DNA of 64,000 nucleotides from Marinobacter maritimus (GCF_007671675.1 NZ_VCGW01000002.1:620001-684000), one strand, 5' to 3'. Counted from the stretch's first letter, positions 20,487 to 30,802 are shown. A program made the numbers and translations. The notes: generated by a model not told the origin, from the sequence alone.

Positions 20487-21245
20487 ATGCGTCGCAAGAT
20501 TGTAGCCGGAAACTGGAAGATGAACGGGTCGAAAGACCTCTCGGATGAGCTGGTGGGTTATGTCCGGTCTGAAGCCGGGTCTCTTGATAACGGCGTGGAG
20601 GTTGTTATTATTCCTCCTGCAATTTATGTCGCGAATGTATTGGAGCAGGCCCGAAACACTGTGTCAGTTGGTGTTCAGAATGTGGGTCAGTGGCAGTCGG
20701 GAGCTTATACCGGGGAAGTTTCCGCGGAAATGGCCAGAGATGCAGGCTGCCGCTACGCGCTTGTTGGTCACTCCGAGCGCCGTCAGCTCTTTGGTGAAAC
20801 CGACGAGCAGGTTGTTGAAAAAGTGTCGCTGGTAGTCTCCAGCGGTTTAACGGCCATTGTCTGCGTTGGTGAAACGCTGAAAGAGCGCGAGGCCGGGCAG
20901 GCTGAGGCAGTCGTTGCTAACCAGGTGCGCACAGGTTTGTCGTCAGTGGCGTCGGGTGAATGGCAGAATATCGTAGTTGCCTACGAGCCAGTTTGGGCGA
21001 TTGGTACCGGTAAAACGGCAACCTCTGATGATGCTCAGGCTATGCATGCAGCTATACGGGGTGTGCTGAAAAGTATGGGCGCCCCTGCCGAAGAGATTTC
21101 ACTGCTTTACGGCGGCAGTGTAAAAGCAGATAATGCAGCGGCTCTTTTTTCAGAGCCAGATGTAGATGGTGGTTTAATTGGCGGCGCATCACTGGTCGCA
21201 AAAGAATTTATGAGTATTTGTCGGTCCTTACCGGCGAGTGCCTAA
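20487..21245 (+). CDS. tpiA: Triose-phosphate isomerase
   Basis: A 252-residue TIM barrel that interconverts dihydroxyacetone phosphate and glyceraldehyde-3-phosphate. Catalytic residues are visible: Lys in AGNWKMNGS, His in VGHSERR, Glu in VAYEPVWAIGTG, plus phosphate loop YGGSVK. The start ATG 20487 (MRRKIVAGNWK) follows CGGGAACTGTT. Its position between glmM and secG matches Pseudomonas; in E. coli tpiA is elsewhere. Confidence 0.97.
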   Translation: MRRKIVAGNWKMNGSKDLSDELVGYVRSEAGSLDNGVEVVIIPPAIYVANVLEQARNTVSVGVQNVGQWQSGAYTGEVSAEMARDAGCRYALVGHSERRQLFGETDEQVVEKVSLVVSSGLTAIVCVGETLKEREAGQAEAVVANQVRTGLSSVASGEWQNIVVAYEPVWAIGTGKTATSDDAQAMHAAIRGVLKSMGAPAEEISLLYGGSVKADNAAALFSEPDVDGGLIGGASLVAKEFMSICRSLPASA

Positions 21246-21269
21246 AGTTAAAGGTTCGCGAGATTCGAT

Positions 21270-21647
21270 ATGGATTGGATGGAAACACTGGTAGTCGTTG
21301 TGCACGTGGTGATCGCGGTGGCGCTGGTGGGTCTGGTGCTGATCCAGCAGGGCAAGGGTGCGGATGCAGGTGCGGCCTTCGGGGGTGGTGCTTCGCAGAC
21401 GGTATTCGGTAGTCAGGGTAGCGGCAGTTTTCTGACCCGCATGACAACCTTGCTCGCAATCGTGTTTTTTGTAACGAGTTTTTCGCTGGCAGTATTTGCC
21501 AAGCAGCGTGCTGAAGTGGCAGGCGAGGCAGGCATTCCGGTAGTGACGGACTCCCGCCAGGGTCCTTCTGAGGGAGCTGCAGATAATGGTGATGCTGCGA
21601 AGAGCGAAACCGGGAGCGGGGAGTCTGATCTCCCCGAGCTCGAGTAA
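21270..21647 (+). CDS. secG: Preprotein translocase subunit SecG
   Basis: A 125-residue inner-membrane protein of the SecYEG channel. Two membrane helices (about residues 5-23 and 53-73) flank the conserved cytoplasmic GKGADAGAAFGGGASQTVFGS loop, with a hydrophilic, acidic Ser/Glu-rich C-terminal tail longer than the minimal domain, as is usual in this group. It is 24 bases after tpiA, and tRNA-Leu begins seven bases after its stop, so it is probably co-transcribed and processed. Confidence 0.94.
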   Translation: MDWMETLVVVVHVVIAVALVGLVLIQQGKGADAGAAFGGGASQTVFGSQGSGSFLTRMTTLLAIVFFVTSFSLAVFAKQRAEVAGEAGIPVVTDSRQGPSEGAADNGDAAKSETGSGESDLPELE

Positions 21648-21654
21648 GAGTGTT

Positions 21655-21739
21655 GCCCAAGTGGTGGAACTGGTAGACACGCTATCTTGAGGGGGTAGTG
21701 GCGAAAGCCGTGCCGGTTCGAGTCCGGCCTTGGGCACCA
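21655..21739 (+). tRNA. leuU: tRNA-Leu (anticodon GAG)
   Basis: An 85-base tRNA with encoded CCA. The acceptor stem GCCCAAG pairs with CTTGGGC. The D arm contains GGTAGAC. The anticodon stem is CTATC/GGTAG with loop TTGAGGG, so the anticodon GAG lies at 21689-21691. It has the long variable arm of class II tRNAs and a T arm with GGTTCGAGTCC. The position after secG equals leuU in E. coli. Confidence 0.97.
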
Positions 21740-21750
21740 ATTAAGAAGAG

Positions 21751-21782
21751 AAACGGCTTGGATCTTCCAGGCCGTTTTTTTG
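21751..21782 (+). terminator. Intrinsic terminator after tRNA-Leu
   Basis: A stem AAACGGC..TGGA / TCCA..GCCGTTT is followed by a run of seven T, starting 12 bases after the tRNA CCA end. Confidence 0.85.
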
Positions 21783-21790
21783 AGCAGTCC

Positions 21791-21819
21791 TTGACCACTT
21801 CGTCCGGCGTCTCTATACT
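21791..21819 (+). promoter_or_regulatory. Sigma-70 promoter for a non-coding transcript
   Basis: TTGACC at 21791-21796, an exact 17-base spacer, TATACT at 21814-21819: five of six matches at each hexamer. It begins nine bases after the tRNA-Leu terminator. The start would be near 21826-21827. The next gene, rimP, is more than 230 bases away behind two terminators. Confidence 0.72.
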
Positions 21820-21826
21820 CCGGCGG

Positions 21827-21953
21827 AGATTGGAGCCAGACATCTCTTGTTGTCGGGTTTCTGGCAGGCCAGGTGTCTGTCAGCAGGAAGCGGTTTACCG
21901 GTTTGCTTTCTGCTAGTTCTTGCAACAAAAGGCCCCAGTTATCGGGGCTTTTT
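21827..21953 (+). ncRNA. Candidate small RNA (about 127 nt) between tRNA-Leu and rimP
   Basis: A complete unit without a reading frame: promoter at 21791-21819, predicted start near 21827, and an intrinsic terminator at 21931-21953 (GGCCCC-AGTTATC-GGGGCT then TTTT). Between them are two stem-loops: AGACATCT/AGGTGTCT (21838-21877) and a ten-pair stem AGCAGGAAGC/GCTTTCTGCT (21882-21914). The site corresponds to that of metY (initiator tRNA) in E. coli, but the sequence does not fold as a tRNA. It could also be an attenuated leader of the rimP-nusA-infB operon. Confidence 0.5.
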
Positions 21954-21994
21954 GATTAAGGGGCCCTGGCGCAACGGGCCCTGGTGCGTAAAAA

Positions 21995-22018
21995 GGGCTG
22001 ATTAACAGCCCTTTTTTT
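21995..22018 (+). terminator. Intrinsic terminator / attenuator just before rimP
   Basis: GGGCTG-ATTAA-CAGCCC followed by seven T. It is 42 bases before the rimP start, so either the rimP promoter overlaps it or the hairpin attenuates transcripts entering the operon. A 15-base imperfect direct repeat beginning GGGCCCTGG (21961-21989) lies just upstream. Confidence 0.78.
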
Positions 22019-22059
22019 GTTTTTGGGGCCGGTAAATTTTAATACGGAGACCGCCTAAC

Positions 22060-22521
22060 TTGTCAGGCAAGCTTAAACAACTGGAAGACATTCTTCGGCC
22101 TGTGGTGGAAGGCCTGGGTTACGAGTTCTGGGGCATCGAGTATCGCTCCAAGGGCTATCAATCCATGCTGCGGGTCTTTATAGACGATGCCGAGAATGGC
22201 ATCGGCATTGATGACTGCGAGAAAGTCAGCCGTCAAATCAGTGGCGTGATGGATGTGGAAGATCCCATCCAGACCGAGTACACACTGGAGGTTTCGTCTC
22301 CGGGGATGGATCGCCCCCTTTTTCGGCCTGAGCAGTATCAGGCATTTGTGGGGCACCAGGTACAAATCCGCTTGCGCATGGCATTTGAAGGCCGGCGCAA
22401 GTTTCAGGGGCTTATTAAAGGTGTGGAGGGCGATGATATTGTCGTGGTCGTTGATGATCACGAGTATTTGTTGCCTTTTGACAGCATCGAAAAAGCCCAG
22501 ATTATTCCGGTATTCGAGTGA
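22060..22521 (+). CDS. rimP: Ribosome maturation factor RimP
   Basis: A 153-residue 30S assembly factor. The N-terminal alpha/beta domain contains [17 protein letters not shown], and the C-terminal SH3-like domain carries [13 protein letters not shown] at its beginning. The start must be TTG 22060 ([12 protein letters not shown]): no ATG or GTG nearby matches the family, and CGGAGA lies about ten bases upstream. It is first in rimP-nusA-infB-rbfA-truB. Confidence 0.95.
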   Translation: MSGKLKQLEDILRPVVEGLGYEFWGIEYRSKGYQSMLRVFIDDAENGIGIDDCEKVSRQISGVMDVEDPIQTEYTLEVSSPGMDRPLFRPEQYQAFVGHQVQIRLRMAFEGRRKFQGLIKGVEGDDIVVVVDDHEYLLPFDSIEKAQIIPVFE

Positions 22522-22575
22522 GCTATTTGAAAAACTCAGTAGATGCACAGTTTATTTTCAGAGCAGGGCAATCCA

Positions 22576-24069
22576 ATGAGTAAAGAGATCTTGCTGGTGG
22601 TTGAAGCCGTCTCGAACGAAAAAGGCGTCGAGAAGGATGTAATTTTCGAAGCGATCGAGCTTGCACTCGCCACCGCTGCCAAAAAACGTTACGAAGACGA
22701 AGAGTCGGATGTGCGCGTATCAATTGATCGTCGCACGGGTGAATACGATACTTTCCGCCGTTGGCTGATCGTTGACAACGATGCCGTTCCTGCGTTGGGT
22801 ACCGAGCTGACGCTTCAGGAAGCTGAAGAAATTGACCCTGCGCTGAAGCCTGGTGACACCTACGAGGAGAAAGCAGAGTCTGTTGCTTTCGGCCGTATCG
22901 GTGCGCAGGCAGCGAAACAGATCATTTTCCAGAAAGTTCGTGAAGCTGAGCGCAGCAAAATTGTAGATAGCTATCGCGATCGTGTTGGTGAACTGGTCTC
23001 GGGTACCGTAAAGAAGGTTACCCGCGATAACGTCATCGTCGATCTTGGTGCCAACGCTGAAGCTTTGCTGCCCAGAGAGCACCTGATCCCGCGTGAAACA
23101 TTCCGCATGGGTGACCGGGTACGCTCATTGCTGCTCGAAATTCGCACAGATCATCGCGGCCCTCAGTTGATTCTGAGCCGTTCTGCATCACAGATGTTGA
23201 TCGAGCTGTTTCGTATTGAAGTGCCGGAGATTGCAGAAGAGTTGATTGAAATCCGCGGCGCGGCCCGGGATCCCGGTTCACGTGCAAAGATTGCAGTGAA
23301 AACCAACGACCGTCGTATTGATCCCGTTGGTGCTTGTGTAGGCATGCGCGGCTCTCGCGTTCAGGCAGTCTCCAACGAGCTCGGCGGAGAGCGCGTCGAT
23401 ATCGTGCTGTGGGACGACAACCCGGCACAGCTGGTCATTAACGCCATGTCCCCAGCGGAAGTGGCTTCTATCGTGATGGATGAAGATCGCCACACCATGG
23501 AAGTAGCCGTCGCAGCCGATAACCTGGCGCAGGCTATCGGTCGTAATGGACAGAACGTGCGCCTGGCTACCGAGCTTACGGGCTGGACCCTGAACGTGAT
23601 GACCGAAGAAGAGGCGGGTGAGCGCCAGGAGCAGGAGTACAACACTCTGGTTGAGCACTTTACTACCCACCTCGACATCGACGAAGAGTTTGCCGGAGTG
23701 CTGATTGACGAAGGCTTTACGTCTATTGAGGAAGTCGCCTATGTGCCTATGGAAGAGATGTTGGCGATTGACGGTTTTGACGAAGAAACCGTCACTGAAT
23801 TACGCCGCCGTGCCAAGGATGTCCTGTTGAATCAGGCACTGGCCAGCGAGGAAGCCCTCGATGGCGCGGAACCTGCAGAGGATCTTCTGAGTATGGACGG
23901 AATGGACCGTGGCCTGGCGTTCAAGCTTGCCGGCATGGGTGTACGTACCATGGAAGATCTGGCGGAGCAGTCGGTTGACGACTTGCTCGATATCGAAGGT
24001 ATGGATGAAGAGCGTGCAGGACAGTTGATTATGACTGCACGCGCCCCCTGGTTTGAAGACCAGGCTTAA
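22576..24069 (+). CDS. nusA: Transcription termination/antitermination protein NusA
   Basis: A 497-residue RNA polymerase accessory factor controlling pausing, termination and antitermination. An N-terminal polymerase-binding domain (1-130), S1 domain (about 135-200), two KH domains (with GSRVQAV and [11 protein letters not shown]) and two C-terminal acidic helix-hairpin repeats (about 365-497) are present. The start at 22576 ([12 protein letters not shown]) matches the family and follows CAGGGC. Operon position as in all gammaproteobacteria. Confidence 0.98.
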   Translation: MSKEILLVVEAVSNEKGVEKDVIFEAIELALATAAKKRYEDEESDVRVSIDRRTGEYDTFRRWLIVDNDAVPALGTELTLQEAEEIDPALKPGDTYEEKAESVAFGRIGAQAAKQIIFQKVREAERSKIVDSYRDRVGELVSGTVKKVTRDNVIVDLGANAEALLPREHLIPRETFRMGDRVRSLLLEIRTDHRGPQLILSRSASQMLIELFRIEVPEIAEELIEIRGAARDPGSRAKIAVKTNDRRIDPVGACVGMRGSRVQAVSNELGGERVDIVLWDDNPAQLVINAMSPAEVASIVMDEDRHTMEVAVAADNLAQAIGRNGQNVRLATELTGWTLNVMTEEEAGERQEQEYNTLVEHFTTHLDIDEEFAGVLIDEGFTSIEEVAYVPMEEMLAIDGFDEETVTELRRRAKDVLLNQALASEEALDGAEPAEDLLSMDGMDRGLAFKLAGMGVRTMEDLAEQSVDDLLDIEGMDEERAGQLIMTARAPWFEDQA

Positions 24070-24086
24070 TTCGGGAGGAGACCAGT

Positions 24087-26648
24087 ATGGCTGAAGTAAC
24101 GGTAAAACAACTGGCCGATGATGTAGGCGCTCCCGTGGATCGTTTGCTGAAGCAGATCGTGGAAGCCGGCCTTAAAGCCCGCTCAGAAAGCGACGCTGTA
24201 TCCAGCGATGAGAAGCAGCAGTTGCTGGCCTATCTGAGAAAGACCCACGGTGAAGCAGGCGCTGAGCCGAACAAGATTACTTTGAAGCGTAAGACGACAA
24301 CCACGCTCAAGGCTGGCAAGGCCAAGACCGTCAATGTTGAAGTGCGCAAGCGGCGCACGTATATAAAGCGTGCGGAGCTTGCGCCTGAGGCGGAAGAAGA
24401 GACGCCGGAAGCACAGCAAGAAGAGCAGAAGGTTGAACAGCCGCAGGCAGAGCCGACTGTAAATGTAGCGGCTGATCAGGCGCCTCAGGCCGGAACAGAA
24501 GCTCCAGTAGACGCTGAGAAAGCAGAAGCGCCAGTGGCTGAAGACAAGGCAGCGGCCGAGAAGGTTGAGCCGAAGAAAGCAGAAGAACCAGAGCCTGTTC
24601 CCGCTCCGGAAGATATGCCGATACCGCCACCAGCTGATGGCGAAGGCAAGGATCGGAAGCCGAAGAAAAAGAAAGAAAAAGTTCGTGAGCGTGGCGACGA
24701 AACCGAAGAAGGCAAGCCCAAGAAGAAGCAGGCTGGTCATCGTGGTCCACGTAACCGCCCTGCGGACGCGCCCGTGGTGATTTCTGACGATGATGATGAC
24801 ACCACATTGCGCAAACCACTGCGTGCGAAAAAGAAACCCAAAGAGAAGCGTCATGGCTTCGAGAGGCCGACCAAACCAATGGTCAGAGAAGTAGAAGTTC
24901 CAGAAATTATTACCGTTGGCGATCTAGCCCAGCGGATGGCCGTCAAATCCGGTGATGTCATCAAGACATTGATGGGCATGGGCGTGATGGCAACCATTAA
25001 TCAGCCGCTGGATCAGGCGACGTCGACTCTGGTCGTTGAAGAGCTGGGCCACAAGGCCAAGCCCATCAGTGACGATGCTTTCGAAGAGGGTGTGCTCAGC
25101 GAGTTCAGCGTTGAAGGTAAGGAAAAGGCCAAGCGCGCTCCTGTTGTGAGTGTGATGGGCCACGTTGACCACGGTAAGACATCACTGCTGGATTACATCC
25201 GGCGCACCAAGGTTGCCTCCGGTGAATCCGGTGGTATTACCCAGCACATTGGCGCGTACCATGTTGAAACGGATCACGGCATGATCTCGTTTCTTGATAC
25301 GCCGGGCCACGCGGCGTTCACCGCGATGCGTGCCCGTGGTGCGCAGTGCACGGATATCGTTATCCTGGTAGTGGCGTCAGATGACGGCGTAATGCCGCAA
25401 ACCAAGGAAGCGGTTCAGCACGCACGCTCGGCTGGTGTGCCTATCGTTGTCGCCATCACCAAGATGGACAAGGAACAAGCCGATCCCGATCGTGTGAAGA
25501 ACGAGTTAGCAGCGATTGACGTTATTCCTGAAGACTGGGGTGGCGATGTCCAGTTTGTGCCAATCTCCGCTCACTCAGGTGATGGCGTCGATAACTTGCT
25601 GGAAGCCGTATTGCTGCAGGCCGAGATCCTTGAGCTGCAGGCTTCTCCCGATGCGCCAGCACAAGGCGTTGTGGTTGAGTCCAGCCTTGAGCGTGGCCGC
25701 GGTTCTGTTGCCACCGTATTGGTTCAGAACGGGACACTGCGCCAGGGCGATATGGTTGTTGCGGGATCCTACTTCGGTAAGGTTCGTGCAATGACGGATG
25801 AAGCTGGCAAACAGGTGAAAGAAGCCGGTCCGTCGATTCCGGTCGAGATTCTGGGCCTCAACGGCACGCCAAACGCCGGTGACGAGTTCTTTGCCGTAGC
25901 TGATGAGCGCAAGGCCAAAGAACTGGCCGAATTCCGCCATATTCGTGAGCGCGAGCAGCGTTTGCAGCGAGCGCAAGCGGCCAAGCTTGAGAACCTGTTC
26001 GAGAACATGGGCAAAGATGAGGTCAAAACCCTCAACGTTGTTCTCAAAACGGATGTTCGTGGCTCTCTGGAAGCGATCACCAAGTCGCTGCAAGACCTGG
26101 GTAACGACGAAGTTCAAGTGAAAATCGTATCGTCTGGCGTCGGCGGTATTGCCGAAACGGATGTAAGCCTTGCAATGGCCACCAGCGCCGTTATTTTCGG
26201 CTTCAACGTGCGTGCGGATACAGCCTCCAAGCGTCTTGTGGAGCAGGAAGGTCTGGATCTGCGTTACTACAGCATTATCTATAACCTGCTGGACGATGTG
26301 AAAGCCGCGTTGACGGGCATGCTGGCGCCGGAGTTCCGCGAGGACATCATAGGTATTGCCGACGTTCGCGACGTGTTCCGTTCACCGAAGTTCGGTCAGG
26401 TTGCTGGCTGTATGGTGACCGAGGGCAACGTATACCGGAACAAGCCGATCCGTGTACTGCGCGACAACGTGGTTATCTTTGAAGGCGAGCTGGAATCCCT
26501 GCGCCGCTTCAAGGATGACGTACCTGAAGTTCGCAACGGCATGGAATGTGGTATCGGTGTTAAAGGTTACGACGTGAAGGTCGGTGACCAGATCGAAGTC
26601 TTCGACCGTATCAGAGTCGAGCGTAAACTCGAATCTACGGGGGCCTGA
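24087..26648 (+). CDS. infB: Translation initiation factor IF-2
   Basis: An 853-residue GTPase that brings initiator tRNA to the 30S subunit. The N-terminal IF2 helical domain (1-55) is followed by a long charged linker rich in Ala, Glu, Lys and Pro (about 60-270). The GTPase domain has G1 GHVDHGKT, G3 DTPGHAAF and G4 TKMD. Domains II-IV complete it with [13 protein letters not shown]. The linker has lineage-specific length. GGGAGGAG precedes the ATG. The stop overlaps the rbfA start. Confidence 0.98.
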   Translation: MAEVTVKQLADDVGAPVDRLLKQIVEAGLKARSESDAVSSDEKQQLLAYLRKTHGEAGAEPNKITLKRKTTTTLKAGKAKTVNVEVRKRRTYIKRAELAPEAEEETPEAQQEEQKVEQPQAEPTVNVAADQAPQAGTEAPVDAEKAEAPVAEDKAAAEKVEPKKAEEPEPVPAPEDMPIPPPADGEGKDRKPKKKKEKVRERGDETEEGKPKKKQAGHRGPRNRPADAPVVISDDDDDTTLRKPLRAKKKPKEKRHGFERPTKPMVREVEVPEIITVGDLAQRMAVKSGDVIKTLMGMGVMATINQPLDQATSTLVVEELGHKAKPISDDAFEEGVLSEFSVEGKEKAKRAPVVSVMGHVDHGKTSLLDYIRRTKVASGESGGITQHIGAYHVETDHGMISFLDTPGHAAFTAMRARGAQCTDIVILVVASDDGVMPQTKEAVQHARSAGVPIVVAITKMDKEQADPDRVKNELAAIDVIPEDWGGDVQFVPISAHSGDGVDNLLEAVLLQAEILELQASPDAPAQGVVVESSLERGRGSVATVLVQNGTLRQGDMVVAGSYFGKVRAMTDEAGKQVKEAGPSIPVEILGLNGTPNAGDEFFAVADERKAKELAEFRHIREREQRLQRAQAAKLENLFENMGKDEVKTLNVVLKTDVRGSLEAITKSLQDLGNDEVQVKIVSSGVGGIAETDVSLAMATSAVIFGFNVRADTASKRLVEQEGLDLRYYSIIYNLLDDVKAALTGMLAPEFREDIIGIADVRDVFRSPKFGQVAGCMVTEGNVYRNKPIRVLRDNVVIFEGELESLRRFKDDVPEVRNGMECGIGVKGYDVKVGDQIEVFDRIRVERKLESTGA

Positions 26649-27094
26649 TGCCTAGAGAGTTCAGTCGTATTGATCGCATTGGCGATCAGATGCAGCGTGA
26701 GCTTGCTCAGCTGATTCAGCGGGAGGTCAAGGATCCGCGGTTGGGCATGGTGACGGTGAACGCAGTCAAGGTCAGTCGTGACCTTGGCTACGCCGATATC
26801 TATGTCTCGCTGTTGACCACCGAAGAGCTCACTGCTGAGTCTCCCGAGGTCAAGGATTCGATTTCGGTACTGAATCGGGCGGCTGGGTTCCTTCGCGGCC
26901 AAGTCGGAAGAGCCATGAAATTGCGAGTGATACCGCAACTTCGATTTCATTTTGACGCGCTTCAGGGTTACAGCCGCCGAATGGACAGTCTGATCCGGGA
27001 AGCGGTTGGTGATAAATCAGCCGTTGAGCGGAACGACGACAGTCAGGGTGAAAACCAGAGCGACAATCAAAGTAATCCGGAGTCAAACCCTTGA
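26648..27094 (+). CDS. rbfA: Ribosome-binding factor A
   Basis: A 148-residue 30S maturation factor with a KH-type fold. Conserved segments are [18 protein letters not shown] at the start and [11 protein letters not shown] near residue 100. The last 30 residues are a low-complexity Asn/Ser/Glu-rich tail ([10 protein letters not shown]), dispensable in known members. The ATG overlaps the infB stop, and its own stop overlaps the truB TTG. Confidence 0.96.
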   Translation: MPREFSRIDRIGDQMQRELAQLIQREVKDPRLGMVTVNAVKVSRDLGYADIYVSLLTTEELTAESPEVKDSISVLNRAAGFLRGQVGRAMKLRVIPQLRFHFDALQGYSRRMDSLIREAVGDKSAVERNDDSQGENQSDNQSNPESNP

Positions 27095-28020
27095 GTCGCA
27101 GACGTAAGGGCCGTGATGTCAGTGGTATTCTGGTAATTGACAAACCGCTTGGCATCACCTCAAATGGCATCCTGCAAGAGGTTAAACGCCTGTATGGTGC
27201 CGCCAAGGCTGGCCATACCGGTGCACTGGATCCTCTGGCAACAGGGGTCCTGCCCCTTTGCTTTGGCGAGGCGACAAAGTTTTCGCAGATGATGCTGGAC
27301 AGCGACAAGGCCTACATCGCTACCGCGCGGCTTGGCGAGCGCACCGAAACAGGTGACAGCGAGGGGGCGGTGGTTGCCACAAAGCCGGTACCAGAAGACT
27401 TGTCGCCGGAGGTGCTAGAGCCGGTGCTTGAGCAATTTCGTGGCAATATTCAGCAAGTCCCCTCTATGTATTCCGCGCTCAAGCACAACGGACGTCCGCT
27501 TTACGAATACGCCCGTGAGGGTATTGAAATAGAGCGTCCGGCGCGCCCGGTAACCATTTACGAGCTCCGCCTTCTGGATGTGCGCGAGAACGAAATGGAT
27601 ATCGCGGTGAAATGCACCAAAGGTACGTATATTCGCTCACTCGTTGAAGATATCGGCGAGGTTCTGGGTTGCGGCGCGCATGTAATTGCTCTCAGGCGTA
27701 CGTTGGCGGCCGGGTTCACTCTTGCTGACGTCCATGCAGTGCCTGATCTCGAGGCAATGCGCGAGCGTAGTGAGAGCCTGGATGGCCTGCTTGTTGCCCC
27801 TGATGCGGCGCTCTCCATGTTCCCGGAGCACCGCCTGTCGGGGCAGCCTTTGGTGTCGATATTGAACGGACAACCGGTTAGAATACCGGGCCGGGCTTAC
27901 GACGGCTTCGTGCGCATTTATGGCAACGAAGGCTTTGTAGGGCTGGCAGAAGCATTGCCGGAAGGCGAGGAAACCGAACTGGTACCCCGTCGGCTGGTAA
28001 GTAGCAGCGGCAAACGATAG
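27091..28020 (+). CDS. truB: tRNA pseudouridine(55) synthase TruB
   Basis: A 309-residue enzyme forming pseudouridine 55 in the tRNA T loop. The catalytic Asp is in [15 protein letters not shown] (Asp near residue 49). The C-terminal PUA domain covers about 245-309. The start is TTG 27091, sharing TTGA with the rbfA stop; no ATG or GTG precedes the conserved [11 protein letters not shown] separate promoter for rpsO follows. Confidence 0.96.
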   Translation: MSRRRKGRDVSGILVIDKPLGITSNGILQEVKRLYGAAKAGHTGALDPLATGVLPLCFGEATKFSQMMLDSDKAYIATARLGERTETGDSEGAVVATKPVPEDLSPEVLEPVLEQFRGNIQQVPSMYSALKHNGRPLYEYAREGIEIERPARPVTIYELRLLDVRENEMDIAVKCTKGTYIRSLVEDIGEVLGCGAHVIALRRTLAAGFTLADVHAVPDLEAMRERSESLDGLLVAPDAALSMFPEHRLSGQPLVSILNGQPVRIPGRAYDGFVRIYGNEGFVGLAEALPEGEETELVPRRLVSSSGKR

Positions 28021-28021
28021 T

Positions 28022-28050
28022 TTGACCGCTGTTTAGCCGGGCTGTAGAGA
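28022..28050 (+). promoter_or_regulatory. Probable promoter of rpsO
   Basis: TTGACC at 28022-28027, a 17-base spacer, TAGAGA at 28045-28050, 48 bases before the rpsO ATG. The -10 is imperfect. rpsO has its own promoter in E. coli too. Confidence 0.45.
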
Positions 28051-28097
28051 TGCGCGGTTCGGCCGGATTTGACAGCATCGCAACCATGAGGTGAGTT

Positions 28098-28367
28098 ATG
28101 GCACTTTCTGCCAATGAAAAAGCACAGATCGTTAATGATTATCAGCAAGCTGATGGCGATACAGGTTCCCCGGAAGTGCAGGTTGCACTGCTGAGCGCCA
28201 ACATCAACAAGCTGCAGGACCACTTCAAGATCAACAAGCAGGATCACCATTCCCGCCGTGGTCTGATCCGGATGGTAAACCAGCGTCGTAAGCTGCTGGA
28301 CTACCTCCGTCGGAAGAATGCTGACCGTTACCTGGAGCTGATCAAGCGCCTGGGACTGCGTCGCTAA
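28098..28367 (+). CDS. rpsO: 30S ribosomal protein S15
   Basis: An 89-residue primary 16S rRNA-binding protein. The family blocks [23 protein letters not shown] and [10 protein letters not shown] are all present, and the length is exactly standard. GAGGTGAG precedes the ATG. In E. coli S15 represses its own translation through a leader pseudoknot; the 75-base leader here is GC-rich, but I cannot confirm that fold. Confidence 0.98.
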   Translation: MALSANEKAQIVNDYQQADGDTGSPEVQVALLSANINKLQDHFKINKQDHHSRRGLIRMVNQRRKLLDYLRRKNADRYLELIKRLGLRR

Positions 28368-28387
28368 ATCCGGTCTTACGACCTGAA

Positions 28388-28449
28388 GGCCGCCCCGGTT
28401 TTTTCCGGTGTGGCCACCAGCCGGCGGGCTCCTCAGGGGCCTGCCGGTT
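28388..28449 (+). terminator. Two hairpins after rpsO
   Basis: Stem one, 28388-28415: GGCCGCCCCGG with CCGGTGTGGCC, loop of six T. Stem two, 28419-28449: AGCCGGCGGGC with GCCTGCCGGTT. Neither has a long U tract, so they may be partial terminators or processing sites between rpsO and pnp. Confidence 0.5.
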
Positions 28450-28505
28450 GTGCTTTACATCACCGCATTGAATTTTCAGTGAATCTGGGATTTCCTGTCG
28501 TATTG

Positions 28506-28605
28506 GAAAGCTGAAATTGATAGCAGGTTGTTGAAAGCCCGGGCGGTGCGCAGATAAGGCGTACCAATTGCCTGGCCGGGGTTTTGCAACAGCCTGTTAG
28601 CTTTC
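28506..28605 (+). promoter_or_regulatory. Long imperfect stem-loop in the pnp leader (candidate RNase III target)
   Basis: GAAAGCT at 28506-28512 pairs with AGCTTTC at 28599-28605. After a bulge, 28523-28544 (GCAGGTTGTTGAAAGCCCGG region) pairs imperfectly with 28574-28597 (GGCCGGGGTTTTGCAACAGC region). The apical part contains GCGCAGATAAGGCGTACC. In E. coli the pnp leader forms a double-stranded RNase III substrate used for PNPase autoregulation; position and shape agree here, sequence does not need to. Confidence 0.55.
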
Positions 28606-28666
28606 AGGCAGAGTACTTTCAGAGACACGCTTCAATCATTCTGAACAGATAACGCAGGAGTTCGTT

Positions 28667-30787
28667 GTGGATCTGCAACCGCGTAAAAAATCATTTGAAC
28701 TGGGTGGCGAAACTGTCACTCTGGAAACGGGCCGTATTGCCCGTCAGGCTACAGGTTCCGTTCTTGTCACCGTGGGTGATATTTCGGTTCTGGGTACTGT
28801 CGTTGGTGCCAAAGATGCCAAGCCGGGTCAGCCGTTCTTCCCGCTGACTGTAAACTACTTCGAAAAAACCTACGCCGTGGGCAAAATCCCCGGTGGTTTC
28901 TTCAAACGTGAAGGCCGTCCTTCCGAGAAAGAAACCCTGACATCCCGTTTGATCGACCGTCCGATTCGTCCGCTGTTTCCGAACGGCTATATGAACGAGA
29001 CGCAGGTTATCTGCACGGTTATGTCATCCAGCAAACAGCAGGATCCGGATATCGCCGCCATGCTGGCTGCGTCGGCCGCCCTGGCAATCTCCGGCATTCC
29101 TTTCGCTGGCCCCATCGGTGCCAGCCGTGTTGGTTACACCAACGAGAGGGGTTACTTTCTGAACCCGAGTTTTGAAGACCTGAAGACTTCCCTGCTGGAC
29201 ATGGTAGTTGCGGGTACTGAAGACGCGGTTCTGATGGTTGAATCCGAAGCCAAAGGCCTGAGCGAAGATCAGATGCTCGGTGGTGTTCTGTTCGCCCATC
29301 AGGAAATGCAGACGGCTGTTGCCGCTATCAAAGAGTTTGCTGCTGAAAATGGCAAGCCCCGTTGGGATTGGCAGCCAGCTGCTGAAAACACCGAACTGTT
29401 GGACACGATCAAGTCTGAGTTTGCCGGTGCTATCGAAGAAGCCTATGGCATTCACGACAAGATGGCCCGCTACGCGCGTCTTGGCGAGATCAAAACGGCG
29501 GCCGTTGAGAAGCTGGCTGGCGAAGAGGAAGGCCAGCCTTCCGCAGATGAAGTCAAAAAGAATTTCGGAAAGGTCGAGAAAACCGTTGTTCGCCAGCAGG
29601 TAATCGATGGCAAGCCGCGTATCGATGGCCGTGATAACAAAACGGTTCGCCCGATCGAAATCGAAGTGGGCATTCTGCCAAGCGTTCACGGTTCTGCGCT
29701 GTTTACCCGTGGTGAAACCCAGGCCATCGTCACGACGACTCTTGGCACTTCCCGCGACGTGCAGACAATCGACGCACTCGAAGGCGAACGCAAGGATCCG
29801 TTCCTGTTCCATTACAACTTCCCTCCGTACTCGGTAGGCGAAGCTGGTCGTGTTGGTACCCCTGGCCGTCGTGAAGTTGGCCACGGTCGTCTGGCCAAAC
29901 GCGGTGTGATGGCGGTTATGCCGACTCTGGAAGAGTTCCCGTATGCCATTCGCTCGGTCTCCGAGATTACGGAATCCAACGGATCCAGCTCTATGGCGTC
30001 TGTTTGTGGTTCAAGTCTGGCGCTAATGGATGCTGGTGTGCCACTGAAAGCGGCAGTAGCGGGTATTGCCATGGGTCTGGTCAAGGAAGGCGACAAGTTT
30101 GCCATTCTGACTGACATTCTGGGTGACGAAGATCACCTGGGTGATATGGACTTCAAGGTTGCCGGTACCAAAGACGGCATTACTGCTCTGCAGATGGACA
30201 TCAAGATCCAGGGTATTACTGACGAGATCATGGAACTTGCTCTTGAGCAGGCCCATGCGGCGCGTCAGCACATTCTGGTTGAGATGAACAAGGTTATCTC
30301 CGAGTCGCGTACCGAGCTTTCTCCGCGCGCTCCGAGCATCACGACTATCAAGATCAATCCTGAGAAAATCCGTGACGTTATCGGTAAGGGCGGTTCCATG
30401 ATCCGTTCTATCTGTGATGAGACCGGTGCTTCCATTGATCTGGATGACGACGGTAACGTGAAGATCTACGCAGATAACATGGAAGCGGCCCAGGCGGCGG
30501 TTAACCGGGTTAAGGAAATTACTGCTGAGATTGAGGTTGGTGCTATCTACAAGGGTCGCGTTGAGCGCATTGTAGACTTTGGTGCCTTTGTTAACATCCT
30601 GCCTGGCAAGGATGGTCTGGTGCACATTTCCCAGATCTCTGACCGCCGGATCGAGAACGTGACTGACGAGCTTAGCGAAGGTCAGGAGGTTCTGGTCAAG
30701 GTTCTGGATGTGGACAACCGTGGTCGTGTGAAGCTGTCCATGAAGGAAGTGAAAGAAGGCGAGCAGCCGACGGACTTCTCTGACTGA
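28667..30787 (+). CDS. pnp: Polyribonucleotide nucleotidyltransferase (PNPase)
   Basis: A 706-residue 3'-5' phosphorolytic exoribonuclease of the RNA degradosome. Two RNase PH domains (about 10-230 and 310-545) flank a helical domain. A KH domain ([11 protein letters not shown]) and an S1 domain ([18 protein letters not shown]) are at the C-terminus. The start is GTG 28667 with CAGGAG six bases upstream. The rpsO-pnp order is universal in gammaproteobacteria. A strong terminator follows. Confidence 0.98.
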   Translation: MDLQPRKKSFELGGETVTLETGRIARQATGSVLVTVGDISVLGTVVGAKDAKPGQPFFPLTVNYFEKTYAVGKIPGGFFKREGRPSEKETLTSRLIDRPIRPLFPNGYMNETQVICTVMSSSKQQDPDIAAMLAASAALAISGIPFAGPIGASRVGYTNERGYFLNPSFEDLKTSLLDMVVAGTEDAVLMVESEAKGLSEDQMLGGVLFAHQEMQTAVAAIKEFAAENGKPRWDWQPAAENTELLDTIKSEFAGAIEEAYGIHDKMARYARLGEIKTAAVEKLAGEEEGQPSADEVKKNFGKVEKTVVRQQVIDGKPRIDGRDNKTVRPIEIEVGILPSVHGSALFTRGETQAIVTTTLGTSRDVQTIDALEGERKDPFLFHYNFPPYSVGEAGRVGTPGRREVGHGRLAKRGVMAVMPTLEEFPYAIRSVSEITESNGSSSMASVCGSSLALMDAGVPLKAAVAGIAMGLVKEGDKFAILTDILGDEDHLGDMDFKVAGTKDGITALQMDIKIQGITDEIMELALEQAHAARQHILVEMNKVISESRTELSPRAPSITTIKINPEKIRDVIGKGGSMIRSICDETGASIDLDDDGNVKIYADNMEAAQAAVNRVKEITAEIEVGAIYKGRVERIVDFGAFVNILPGKDGLVHISQISDRRIENVTDELSEGQEVLVKVLDVDNRGRVKLSMKEVKEGEQPTDFSD

Positions 30788-30802
30788 TAGCTAGCAGCTA
30801 CT

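Noticed and set aside
21783..22059. Initiator tRNA (metY) expected here
   Set aside because: No cloverleaf, no CAT anticodon loop and no CCA end could be found in this interval.
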